A stretch of 64,000 bases of DNA from Clostridia bacterium (GTDB lineage Bacteria > Bacillota > Clostridia > Christensenellales > CAG-1252), in contig JAFSWQ010000002.1 in NCBI GenBank assembly GCA_017444385.1, forward strand, positions 1 through 64,000, written 5' to 3'. Position numbers and translations under genes: made by a program. The notes beneath the pieces were generated by a model. That model was not told the DNA's origin. It did no database searches and was given only the letters and a program-made list of their open reading frames with translations. Each line of letters opens with the position of its first letter. Positions within the stretch are counted from its first letter, which is position 1. Below are positions 1 through 7,656 of this stretch, in pieces.

Positions 1-110
1 TCTTCATCTTCTTCATCTTCTTCATCTTCGTCATCGTCGGCGTCATCATCGTCGGCGTCATCGTCGTTATCTTCGTCATCATCGTAGGCGTCATCGTCGT
101 CGAATATATC
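1..110 (-). repeat. Low-complexity Asp/Glu codon repeat
   Basis: This is a run of GAA/GAT/GAC/GCC-type triplets on the minus strand encoding DDDAD and EEDEED units, in frame with the FtsK-gamma-like gene. It is a trinucleotide-like coding repeat and could vary in length by slippage. It continues off the left edge, so its full size is unknown. Confidence 0.8.
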
Positions 111-1040
111 CTTTCTCATTCCGGGCAGATCGGCTCCGATCAGCATCAAATTGGGATCGACGTTTTTTTCTTTAGGCGCTTTCGAGATGTTAATTGCCAA
201 ATCGACAATATAGGAAAGCGTTTTATCAAAGATCTCTTTGAAAAGATCCTTATCGTTTTCAAGAATTTCGAAAATACCTTGCGCTTTCTCTTCGAATTGT
301 TTTTGGGTATTCGATAATTCAGCCGCCTTTTTCGGCAATAACTTTTCGATATTGGAAAAGAACGAGTCGAAGAATTCGAACGTAGCTTTTAAGAATTCCT
401 TACGCGAGTCGTCGTTTTTCATAAGGAAATCTTCGAGATCCCTGACGTGTAATTGCGATATGCTTCTCGGCGTAAAATGCTTTATCGCCACTAAACGCTG
501 TTCGACGTATCCGCCGATACACTCTTTAAAGAAAGTCCTGAACTCATTTACACGTTCAATCATGAACCCGTCTTCCTTATAGTATGTCGACTCGACGTTT
601 TGAGCTATCGTACCGATAATATCCTTTACGCACTCCACCGTTTCGGTCGTATCCTTGAAATCGACGTACTTTTGAAACAGTTGTTTCAGCTTTTCGTAAA
701 AATCAGCGTACGGACTTTGTTTAGGTTCGTCATCGTCGCTGAAAAACGAATATCTTCTTTTACGCGCGGATTTTTCGGGTTTTTCGGACAACTCTTTGAT
801 CTTCTTCATCACCTCGTCGTTGAAGCATTGTTCAAAGGTCAATTCGTCAACGCTTTTCACTGCGCCGAGTTCCGCCAACATAGTAACGTAGTCTCTCGCC
901 ACTACGTAGGATAACCCGAACTTTTCTTGAAGAGAAGGAACGGTGAAACCTTTCGCGTTATAAACGAAATCTATCACCTTCTCGGTCTCTTCGGTATATT
1001 CGTGCGCTTTTTTAACGTTATAGTATTTGAATTCTGCCAT
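1..1040 (-). CDS. FtsK-gamma-like winged-helix protein with acidic tail (3' end outside window)
   Basis: The reading frame opens at 1040 and stays open to the window edge, giving 346 codons without a stop. An AGGTG ribosome binding site lies just upstream and the start is 13 bases past the stop of the VirD4-like gene, so it belongs to that operon. Residues about 15-60 read as a winged helix close to the FtsK gamma DNA-binding domain, with the core LQEKFGLSYVVARDYVTML followed by AELGAV. A lysine/arginine stretch (KKIKELSEKPEKSARKRR) follows, then a long charged, mainly helical middle region. From about residue 310 the chain becomes almost pure Asp/Glu. I see no motor domain, P-loop or membrane segment. 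By family analogy the winged helix may bind DNA. The role of the rest is unknown, and the gamma assignment rests on pattern only. Confidence 0.6.
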   Translation of the reverse strand, partial: MAEFKYYNVKKAHEYTEETEKVIDFVYNAKGFTVPSLQEKFGLSYVVARDYVTMLAELGAVKSVDELTFEQCFNDEVMKKIKELSEKPEKSARKRRYSFFSDDDEPKQSPYADFYEKLKQLFQKYVDFKDTTETVECVKDIIGTIAQNVESTYYKEDGFMIERVNEFRTFFKECIGGYVEQRLVAIKHFTPRSISQLHVRDLEDFLMKNDDSRKEFLKATFEFFDSFFSNIEKLLPKKAAELSNTQKQFEEKAQGIFEILENDKDLFKEIFDKTLSYIVDLAINISKAPKEKNVDPNLMLIGADLPGMRKDIFDDDDAYDDDEDNDDDADDDDADDDEDEEDEEDE

Positions 1041-1053
1041 TTGTTTCACCTCG

Positions 1054-2715
1054 TTAATCTCTATTTGTGAAATAGTGATACTTTCTATCGAGAGGATTTA
1101 CGCCTGATACATAATCCTTCTCATTTGCGAGTTCGGGTTCGTTTAATTCGTCGCATTTGTAATAACGTTCCAATTTAGACAGCATAACGTATCCGCAATT
1201 CGCTTCGGTAACGATACATTCGCCCTCTTTGAGAGAGGATAATCTGCTCTTGGGCATAAGTCTTATGGTTTCGAGCTGGAACCTGTCGATATTTTCTTTT
1301 TCGCCCGTTATAGCGCTTATAGGGGATATACGGGTGTATTCGCCGCATTCCTTGCTGAACTCTTCCAAGGTGGAAGGGTTATTGCTTCCGATAAAGACGT
1401 GAACGTTGAGGTTATCTCTTATAATTACCGCGATATCGTTGCCGTAAACGTTGTTCAGTTGTGCGTAAGATTGAAGCACTAGGACGAAGAAAATGTTTCT
1501 TCCGCCGGCGGCGCTGATTACCACCTCGAAATCCTTAATAGGCGGGAAGTTGCCGAATTCGTCGAGAACGAAATAGAAAGGATTGTCGAGTTTACCCGTT
1601 TTGCTTTCGTTCGCATATTCGATAAGATATCCGTACGCCTGCTGGATAAAGGTGCTGATAACGCTGTAATGCTCTTTTATCTCGTCTCTATATACGATAA
1701 AAACGGCAACGGGTTTTTCGCCTACGAGGTCACTCATATGCAGGCTCGTAGTCGAAGTCAGCAATCTTATGGCGCTGGTCTTATATATAGCCATTTTCGT
1801 ATTGAAAACGTTCAATATACTCGTACGGGTGGCTCTTGCTGTGTCGAGCAAACAGGATTTCGCGAGCAAAAACGCTTTTGAGGTTTCCTTTCTCGACGTG
1901 AAAAAGCCGTTGTCGGTAAAGTCGTCGTTCCTCTCGTACATGTTTTCCATTATGCCCAAACAGGACGCGATGGAAAAGTTATCCTTGGTGACTTTCTCTC
2001 TTGTCTCGCATTCTACGCTGTCTTCGAGCAAACCGATAATGAGCGCTTCGAGAACGAGACGAGCGGTGTCTTCCCAGTGAGGATCTTTTTGAGACTCGGT
2101 GGTTATCATCATGATACAAACGCGGTGGATTTCCGAATAAACTTGTTCGAGCATTACCGCGCCATATTGACGGATAGCCTCGTCGAGCTCGGCTTGATTT
2201 TCGTAGATCTTGCCCAAAAACTCGTTACGCGGACCTTTTTCGGTATTAATCCACTTCACCTCTTGCGTCAAATTAGCGTAAGCTTGATAGTGATCGTAAA
2301 TATCGCCCAAAGGATTCCAGAATTCCGAATGCAAGTAGTCTCTGAAATTGAGAAGTTTTACGTCGTAGCCCTGCTTTTTGAGTTCTTTCGAAGTGAGCTT
2401 ATACAACTCGCCTTTAGGGTCGGAAATAATCATACTGCGCTTGTTTTTGAAGTGCGAGTACGAATAAATAGTAGGAATGACGTATTGAGTGGTCTTCCCA
2501 AGACGAGTCGCCGCGATAACGCCCACGTGGTTTTCTCTTTCCGAGTAGAGTTGTTGAAGTTTGCCGTCCACCAAATAGTTGGCTTTCAGTACGCCCGACA
2601 CCTCGGTTTCGGGAAGATCTTCGTAGCGAATGACGTTTCCGTCTTTCGCCACTTTGTCGTAGTCTATAAGTACGGTATTTTCGTAACCGTTAAGTAAGGA
2701 ATTATTGATCTTCAT
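1054..2715 (-). CDS. VirD4/TraG-like ATPase lacking N-terminal membrane segments
   Basis: This 553-residue protein resembles type IV coupling proteins (VirD4/TraG, T4SS_DNA_transf family). A P-loop variant AATRLGKTT is at residues 68-76. IISDPKGELY (96-105) is the conserved strand after the P-loop. The Walker B segment FVLDEFGNFP is at about 382-391 and is followed by AAGGRN and VLQSYAQL, which are typical of the family. Known coupling proteins hydrolyse ATP to move DNA or protein into a secretion channel and usually begin with two transmembrane helices. Here the P-loop sits only 67 residues from the start and no hydrophobic helix precedes it, so the protein looks cytoplasmic. Its GGAGGT ribosome binding site lies inside the 3' end of the upstream gene, and the two frames overlap by 14 bases. 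No relaxase, VirB4 or mating-channel gene is visible, so a role in conjugation is not shown. Confidence 0.85.
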   Translation of the reverse strand: MKINNSLLNGYENTVLIDYDKVAKDGNVIRYEDLPETEVSGVLKANYLVDGKLQQLYSERENHVGVIAATRLGKTTQYVIPTIYSYSHFKNKRSMIISDPKGELYKLTSKELKKQGYDVKLLNFRDYLHSEFWNPLGDIYDHYQAYANLTQEVKWINTEKGPRNEFLGKIYENQAELDEAIRQYGAVMLEQVYSEIHRVCIMMITTESQKDPHWEDTARLVLEALIIGLLEDSVECETREKVTKDNFSIASCLGIMENMYERNDDFTDNGFFTSRKETSKAFLLAKSCLLDTARATRTSILNVFNTKMAIYKTSAIRLLTSTTSLHMSDLVGEKPVAVFIVYRDEIKEHYSVISTFIQQAYGYLIEYANESKTGKLDNPFYFVLDEFGNFPPIKDFEVVISAAGGRNIFFVLVLQSYAQLNNVYGNDIAVIIRDNLNVHVFIGSNNPSTLEEFSKECGEYTRISPISAITGEKENIDRFQLETIRLMPKSRLSSLKEGECIVTEANCGYVMLSKLERYYKCDELNEPELANEKDYVSGVNPLDRKYHYFTNRD

Positions 2716-4285
2716 CTATTTTACCTCCGAAACCATAGCGTTTCTTGTGCGAGCCTGCGTCGGCAAAGAATTTCGCCATGTTTTCCATAGTTAAGTTTAC
2801 GTCGCCTACTCTCAACTCTTTGATAGCTGCGTCGAGAATGGTTTCCGCTTTATCAATGCCCATTCCAACGAGTTTTTGAATGACGTCGTCCGAAAGGCTC
2901 GAACGCGCGACCAACGCTTTCTTGCACTTTTGATTAAAGATATCTTTAATCGCAAAGGGCAATTCTTTCTCGCTCAATTCGCGTACTTTTACCTGCTCGG
3001 TATAGGGCGCGTAGGTTTCCGCGTTCTCTTTGTCGCAGATAACGACGGGGTACACTGCGGACAAATTGATAGCCACGGCGGGATTCTTCAAACGGAACTT
3101 ACGTCTTATAGAGTTTTGAACGAATTCCAATATCTTGGCGTTAACTACGGGGGATACCTCGCCTCTTACCACGAAGATCAAAACGTTGGAAGCGTCCTCG
3201 TCGATGGAACGAATTACCGCGTTATCCGACGAGTCGTCGAGATCGGATTCGGTGAGTTCGCGAGCGTAGATATTTTCGGTATGCGCGCCTTGGAACGCAT
3301 TCTTTATCGCTCTTACGTAAACCGAAGAGACGTATTTATCGTCCGAGACAATGCATAAGGGACGGTAGAAAGATTTGCCGCGCAACTCGTTATTACGGAG
3401 TACTACGTCGATTTTGCTTTGTTCTTCCTCTCTGTCGAAAACCATCTTAACGGATTTATACGCCATTTTGGAAAATTCCAACTTCAAAGGTAGATCGCAA
3501 GCCGCCGCGACGAGCCCTTTATTCTCGGATAAAATCAATTTGTATTTATCAGACAAAGAGATAAGGTCGCTTTGCAATACTCTTTCGTAAGCGGGATTAA
3601 AGGTGTCGGGTTCGGCTTTTTGTTGACTGAAAGCGTCTCTTACGAGCAAAACTTTTTCGTCTTTTAAATCGCTCTTTACACCGTACTTCTCCGCCGCCGA
3701 ACGAGTCAAGTATTCGAAGGGGGTATTAAGAGTAGCCGCGTTCAAGATAGCGACCGAAGCCGTCTTGTCTTCTTTGCGGAATTTCAAGAGCGCGAGTGCA
3801 GCGTTCACGTCGCCCCAATCCGCCGCCTTTTTGATAAAGTCGATACCGCTCAGTTCGTTTTTATCGAAGATGAGACCGACGCATTGAAGAACGCCCAAAC
3901 AACGCATGGCGGCGATCTTTCCGCTCAAAGCGTTATTCATAAGATTCTTCTTAATAGTCAACGCGGTCATACCCTCTTTTGCGATCAATTCAAACTTCGC
4001 GGCGTAGGAGAGGGCTTGTCCTTTTGCGGCGATGAGTTGATGCTCGTCATCGAGGTTGGAAACGCCCAAATACTCGTTTACTCTTAAATAACGGTTGTAA
4101 TCTTCCAAGGTTCTTATTTCCGCTACTTCCTCGTTAAGCGTAAGAGCGTAAAGCGCCTCGGCTTCTTTTTTTCCAAGCATAGAAACGTCGGCAACCGCGT
4201 TGAAAACGTCTTTATTCGCAAGATTGCCGAGCATACTTTCAAAAAGGAAGTATTCGCTTAAACAGTTTTCGTATTTTTCTAACAT
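2702..4285 (-). CDS. Pseudo-AAA+ protein: helical-repeat N-terminus, Clp-like degenerate ATPase C-terminus
   Basis: I do not recognise this 527-residue protein as a named family. Residues about 80-200 contain short helical hairpins of Sel1/TPR type (AADWGDVNAALALLKF at about 154-169). From about 280 the pattern follows a Clp/HslU-type AAA+ module. PLCIVSDDKYVSSVYVRAI (309-327) sits where a P-loop should be but has no GxxxxGK[ST]. NVLIFVVRGEV (367-377) sits at Walker B without the acidic pair. Residues about 430-492 (VRELSEKELPFAIKDIF, then SDDVIQKLVGMGID) resemble the C-terminal lid of ClpB/ClpX. It is probably ATPase-dead. A GGAGGG ribosome binding site overlaps the end of clpP, which makes an adaptor or regulatory partner of ClpP an attractive inference. 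The AAA+ assignment is by pattern only and needs a structure-based search. Confidence 0.5.
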   Translation of the reverse strand: MLEKYENCLSEYFLFESMLGNLANKDVFNAVADVSMLGKKEAEALYALTLNEEVAEIRTLEDYNRYLRVNEYLGVSNLDDEHQLIAAKGQALSYAAKFELIAKEGMTALTIKKNLMNNALSGKIAAMRCLGVLQCVGLIFDKNELSGIDFIKKAADWGDVNAALALLKFRKEDKTASVAILNAATLNTPFEYLTRSAAEKYGVKSDLKDEKVLLVRDAFSQQKAEPDTFNPAYERVLQSDLISLSDKYKLILSENKGLVAAACDLPLKLEFSKMAYKSVKMVFDREEEQSKIDVVLRNNELRGKSFYRPLCIVSDDKYVSSVYVRAIKNAFQGAHTENIYARELTESDLDDSSDNAVIRSIDEDASNVLIFVVRGEVSPVVNAKILEFVQNSIRRKFRLKNPAVAINLSAVYPVVICDKENAETYAPYTEQVKVRELSEKELPFAIKDIFNQKCKKALVARSSLSDDVIQKLVGMGIDKAETILDAAIKELRVGDVNLTMENMAKFFADAGSHKKRYGFGGKIDEDQ

Positions 4286-4290
4286 ATCGT

Positions 4291-4845
4291 TTAACCCTCC
4301 TTTGCTTTGTTTCTCGAAGGAATGACCATATCGATAAGCCCGTATTTGAGAGCCTCGTCAGCGGTCATCGTGTAATCGCGATCGGTGTCTTTCGCGATAG
4401 TTTTAACGGTTTTACCGGTGTTTTCGGCAAGAATTGTATTCAAACGCAATCTTGTCGCTTCGATCTCTTTCGCCGCGATTATGATGTCGCTCGCTTGTCC
4501 GCTTGCGCCGCCCAAGGGTTGGTGAATGAGTATCTGACAATTCTTGGTGGCTCGTCTGTAACCTTTAGAGCCCGCGGATAAAAGGAAAGCGCCCATGCTT
4601 GCGGCAAGACCAACGCCTACGGTGACGATCCTCGCCTTAATATAGTTCATCGTATCGTAAATCGCGAGGCCTGCGGTGACCATACCGCCGGGGGAATTGA
4701 TCTGAATGGTTATCTCTTCGACGCCGAGACTATCCAAATACTGAAGCTGCGAAATAACGCGCTCCGCCGATTGAAAATTGATCTCGCCGAAGATATTTAC
4801 GGTGTTGTTCTTAAGAGAATAGTTTTCAGAGAATTCTTCTTTCAT
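4291..4845 (-). CDS. clpP: ATP-dependent Clp protease proteolytic subunit
   Basis: This 184-residue serine protease of the ClpP family forms the barrel that degrades substrates fed in by Clp ATPases in the cytoplasm. The triad is complete: Ser83 in GLAASMGAF, His108 in ILIHQPLGG and Asp157 in DTDRDYTMTADEAL, with the oxyanion-loop motif INSPGGMVTAG. The start at 4845 is chosen because GGAGG (about 4855-4859) lies just upstream and the N-terminus then matches normal ClpP length. An in-frame start at 4977 would add 44 basic residues without homology and without a good ribosome binding site. It is first in an operon with a Clp-like pseudo-ATPase, a VirD4-like ATPase and an FtsK-gamma-like protein, not with clpX or tig as in the usual housekeeping arrangement. 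It may therefore be a second, specialised ClpP. Confidence 0.95.
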   Translation of the reverse strand: MKEEFSENYSLKNNTVNIFGEINFQSAERVISQLQYLDSLGVEEITIQINSPGGMVTAGLAIYDTMNYIKARIVTVGVGLAASMGAFLLSAGSKGYRRATKNCQILIHQPLGGASGQASDIIIAAKEIEATRLRLNTILAENTGKTVKTIAKDTDRDYTMTADEALKYGLIDMVIPSRNKAKEG

Positions 4846-5040
4846 TTTTATGGTCCTCCATATATGCGTTTGACGGAACATCCGCCCAGTTAGTTTCACG
4901 TGATAGTTTAGTAGGCGATAAACGCGAAAAAAGTCTAAAAACTTTTTCGCTTTTTTCGACTTGGTTGCCCTGCCCATATTAAGTACGGGGAAAACGTAAA
5001 TTTCGACTTAATTTTTTTCAATTTTTCTTTTTACGATTTG

Positions 5041-5049
5041 ATTATATCA
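5041..5049 (-). promoter_or_regulatory. Probable extended -10 promoter for the clpP operon
   Basis: Reading the minus strand, TATAAT (5046-5041) is preceded by TGA, giving an extended -10. A weak TTTACA at 5072-5067 is 20 bases upstream, longer than ideal. The implied leader to the ClpP start is about 190 bases. No other sigma-A-like match in this gap points towards clpP as well. Confidence 0.5.
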
Positions 5050-5065
5050 TTAATATACGCCGCCG

Positions 5066-5126
5066 TTGTAAATTACAAAATTACAATATAAGGAATATCT
5101 TTTACAATATACACGATTACAGTATA
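5066..5126. promoter_or_regulatory. Operator-like palindrome and TTACAATATA repeats between divergent promoters
   Basis: TTGTAA-A-TTACAA (5066-5078) is a perfect inverted repeat around one central base. TTACAATATA occurs at 5081-5090 and again at 5102-5111, 21 bases apart or two helical turns. A one-mismatch copy, TTACAGTATA, is at 5117-5126. The block lies between the two divergent promoters, where a shared repressor or activator would act. I cannot name the regulator. AT-rich chance similarity is possible for the single repeats, less so for the set. Confidence 0.4.
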
Positions 5127-5136
5127 TAAAAAACTA

Positions 5137-5166
5137 TTGCTTAAATGAGAAAATTTATATTATAAT
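5137..5166 (+). promoter_or_regulatory. Sigma-A-type promoter for the DUF3737-patB operon
   Basis: TTGCTT (5137-5142) and a perfect TATAAT (5161-5166) are separated by 18 bases. Transcription would begin near 5173 and give a short leader of about 22 bases carrying AAGGATG before the start at 5195. Confidence 0.65.
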
Positions 5167-5194
5167 GGTTATAAGAACGAAGGATGGTGTTATA

Positions 5195-6067
5195 ATGAAA
5201 TACTTTGACCAAACGACTTTTAAAGGCGAGCGCGCCTGCTTCGCGACGGACGGCGCGACGTTTACCAACTGCATTTTTTCAGACGGCGAATCCCCGTTAA
5301 AAGAAAGCAAGAACGTGATTTTGAAAGGCGGAGCTTTCAAATGGAAATACCCTCTTTGGTACGCGGAAAACGTGGAAGCCGACGGTTGTCTATTTGAGGA
5401 TAACGCAAGAGCGGGGGTTTGGTACTCCAAAAACGTGGTTGTCGCAAACACCGTCGTGCAAGCGCCCAAGAATTTCAGACGTTGCGAGGATCTCACGTTA
5501 AAGAAGGTTTTCTTCCCTAACGCGGAAGAAACTCTTTGGTCGTGTAAAAAGGTGGTTTTAGATAGCGTTACCGTAAGAGGCGACTATTTCGCTATGAATT
5601 CGGAAGATATAGAGGTAAGGGATCTTACTTTAAACGGCAAGTATTCCTTCGACGGCGTTAAAAACGTAACGGTGAGGAATTCCCGCATCGTCACGAAAGA
5701 CGCTTTTTGGAACAGCGAAAACGTTACCGTTTACGACAGCTATATTCAAAGCGAATATTTGGGTTGGAATTCCAAGAACGTCACCTTCATAAACTGCACT
5801 ATCGAGAGTTTACAGGGGTTGTGCTACATTGAAAACCTCGTAATGAGGGATTGCAAACTGATAAACACGAATTTAGCGTTCGAGTATTCGGATATCGACG
5901 CGGTTATAAATTCAAAAATAGACAGCGTATTCAACCCACGTTCGGGATATCTTAAAGCCAATTCGATAGGCGAATTGATAATGGAAAAGGATCTCGTCGA
6001 CGAGGGAAAGACCTTCGTAGAATGTTACGACGTCGATAAAAAATCGACTAAACCTGAATGGAAATGA
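5195..6067 (+). CDS. DUF3737 family beta-helix protein
   Basis: This 290-residue protein matches the DUF3737 pattern. A short motif of the type S-K/E-N-V followed by a beta strand recurs about every 20 residues (SKNVILKGG, AENVEADGC, SKNVVVANT, SENVTVYDS, SKNVTFINC, IENLVMRDC), which predicts a right-handed parallel beta-helix. There is no signal peptide or membrane segment, so it should be cytoplasmic. The start at 5195 is preferred over the in-frame ATG at 5165: AAGGATG lies 8 bases upstream of 5195, while 5165 overlaps the -10 box. The last codons overlap the PatB start as ATGA, so the two are translationally coupled. DUF3737 genes often sit beside PLP enzymes. The biochemical activity is unknown. 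Confidence 0.85.
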   Translation: MKYFDQTTFKGERACFATDGATFTNCIFSDGESPLKESKNVILKGGAFKWKYPLWYAENVEADGCLFEDNARAGVWYSKNVVVANTVVQAPKNFRRCEDLTLKKVFFPNAEETLWSCKKVVLDSVTVRGDYFAMNSEDIEVRDLTLNGKYSFDGVKNVTVRNSRIVTKDAFWNSENVTVYDSYIQSEYLGWNSKNVTFINCTIESLQGLCYIENLVMRDCKLINTNLAFEYSDIDAVINSKIDSVFNPRSGYLKANSIGELIMEKDLVDEGKTFVECYDVDKKSTKPEWK

Positions 6068-7224
6068 GTTACGATTTTTCTTGCCCCGATAGACGCGGGA
6101 AATCTTTGAAATGGGACGTTAATGAAGACGAATTGCCTATGTGGGTGGCGGATATGGATTTCAAGACTGCCCCCGAGGTAATATCCGCTTTGCGCGAAAG
6201 GGTGGAGCACGGCGTATTCGGTTATATTGACGTTCCGGACGAGTGGTATGCCGCTTATATCGACTGGTGGAAACGCCGCCACGGCTTGACTATCGAAAAA
6301 GAGTGGCTCGCCTTTTGTACGGGCGTTATACCGGCTATATCCTCTCTCGTGCGTAAATTCACCACGCCTAACGAACGAGTGGTGATACTGACGCCCGTTT
6401 ATAACATCTTTTTTAATAGTATCGTCAACAACGGACGGAAGCCGCTGGAATGCCCTCTCGCTTATTCGAACGGCGAGTACGATATCGATTTCGACTTGCT
6501 GGAAAAAGCCTTGCAACAGCCGCAAACAACGATGATGATACTATGCAATCCGCATAATCCCGTCGGTAAGATCTGGGACAAAGAAACTCTCGCAAAGATA
6601 GGCGAATTATGTTATGCAAACGGCGTTACCGTAATTTCAGACGAAATACATTGCGACCTTACCGCGCCTAATGAAGAATACGTTCCTTTCGCGCTCGCTT
6701 CCGAAATATGCAAGAATATTTCGATAACCTGCGTTTCACCCACCAAGACCTTTAATTTGGCGGGAATTCAAACGTCGGCGATATTCATCCCCAACGTCCA
6801 TTTGAGAAACAGAGCGATACGCGCGATAAATACCGACGAAGTAGCGGAACCCAACGTTTTCGCGTGTTTAGCCGCCACCGCCGCTTTTAACGAAGGTGAG
6901 AAATGGCTCGACGAATTACGCGCTTACCTTTGGAAAAATCGAGTCTACGCCGAAGAGTTTATCAACGAAAACATACCTCCTCTTAAAGCGATAGTAGGCA
7001 AAGCGACGTACTTGCTTTGGATAGACCTTAACGGCTTAAAAAACCAACCTCACGCCTCGGAAATAATACGAAAGGAAGGCAAACTCGTTCTGAACGAAGG
7101 CTCGTCCTACGGCAAAGCGGGCGAAGGCTTTTTACGTTTGAACCTTGCAACGAGTTTCGAAAACCTTAAAGAAGGTCTTGTTCGTTTAAAAAAATCCGTA
7201 GACCTTATAAAATCCAACCGCTAA
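6064..7224 (+). CDS. patB: MalY/PatB-type pyridoxal-phosphate C-S lyase (cystathionine beta-lyase)
   Basis: This fold-type I aminotransferase-family protein of 386 residues belongs to the MalY/PatB group. These are cytoplasmic enzymes that cleave cystathionine or other cysteine S-conjugates to pyruvate, ammonia and a thiol. Visible marks are the N-terminal DRRGKSLKWD, the MWVADMDF motif that typifies PatB, NPHNPVGKIW, SDEIHCD, and the cofactor lysine in SPTKTFNLAG (Lys228). The C-terminal motif FLRLNLATS contains the carboxylate-binding arginine. I chose the ATG at 6064, which forms an ATGA overlap with the previous stop. An ATG at 6058 adds only two residues. Exact substrate preference (MalY, PatB or general C-S lyase) cannot be decided from sequence alone. 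Confidence 0.9.
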   Translation: MSYDFSCPDRRGKSLKWDVNEDELPMWVADMDFKTAPEVISALRERVEHGVFGYIDVPDEWYAAYIDWWKRRHGLTIEKEWLAFCTGVIPAISSLVRKFTTPNERVVILTPVYNIFFNSIVNNGRKPLECPLAYSNGEYDIDFDLLEKALQQPQTTMMILCNPHNPVGKIWDKETLAKIGELCYANGVTVISDEIHCDLTAPNEEYVPFALASEICKNISITCVSPTKTFNLAGIQTSAIFIPNVHLRNRAIRAINTDEVAEPNVFACLAATAAFNEGEKWLDELRAYLWKNRVYAEEFINENIPPLKAIVGKATYLLWIDLNGLKNQPHASEIIRKEGKLVLNEGSSYGKAGEGFLRLNLATSFENLKEGLVRLKKSVDLIKSNR

Positions 7225-7592
7225 TATACCTTCCCCGTCGATTGATCTACTTATCGTACATATTCTCTTTGTATAACCTTGAAATCGGTTAAACTTTCCC
7301 TGTCTTTTATTCCTTTAGTCGTAAAAAGCAAATCATTATTTATTTGTTGCTTATACGATTACGAAGTTTTATTGATTTCTTTAGTTATGCTTGTGCTGTT
7401 TGTTTTGAAAACAATTGGCTTAATGTAATCTATGCTCGAGATTAACTATGCTGTAGATGAAAATTAACAAAATCGGAAGCATTTTCTTTTTTGATTTGAA
7501 TATTGAAAAACAAATATTTAAGCAAGTTTTTCGATGACAGCGAGAAATGTTTTTAAAAAGCGAAAAATTTTTCAAAAAAATAATCAAAACGA
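7225..7592. other. Non-coding intergenic stretch
   Basis: This AT-rich stretch has no credible reading frame, no clear tRNA or riboswitch pattern and no convincing terminator hairpin with a T-tract after patB. It ends at the promoter of the ABC transporter operon. Confidence 0.6.
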
Positions 7593-7623
7593 TTGTAACG
7601 TTCTCGAAATATTATGGTATAAT
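7593..7623 (+). promoter_or_regulatory. Extended -10 promoter for the ABC transporter operon
   Basis: TATAAT (7618-7623) is preceded by TGG, giving an extended -10. TTGTAA (7593-7598) lies 19 bases upstream, slightly long. An AGGGAGA ribosome binding site (7641-7647) follows before the ATG at 7657. Confidence 0.55.
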
Positions 7624-7656
7624 AATTATTGAAATAATTTAGGGAGATAGTCGGGT

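Noticed and set aside
1-110. CRISPR or satellite-like array at the left edge
   Set aside because: The triplet repetition is explained by Asp/Glu codons in frame with the minus-strand gene, and there are no spacers.
1-4845. Integrative conjugative element
   Set aside because: Only a VirD4-like gene supports it. No relaxase, VirB4, integrase or attachment site is visible, and the neighbours are not conjugation genes.
4846-4977. N-terminal extension of ClpP starting at 4977
   Set aside because: The extra 44 residues are basic and unlike ClpP, while the ATG at 4845 has a GGAGG site directly upstream and gives the normal length.
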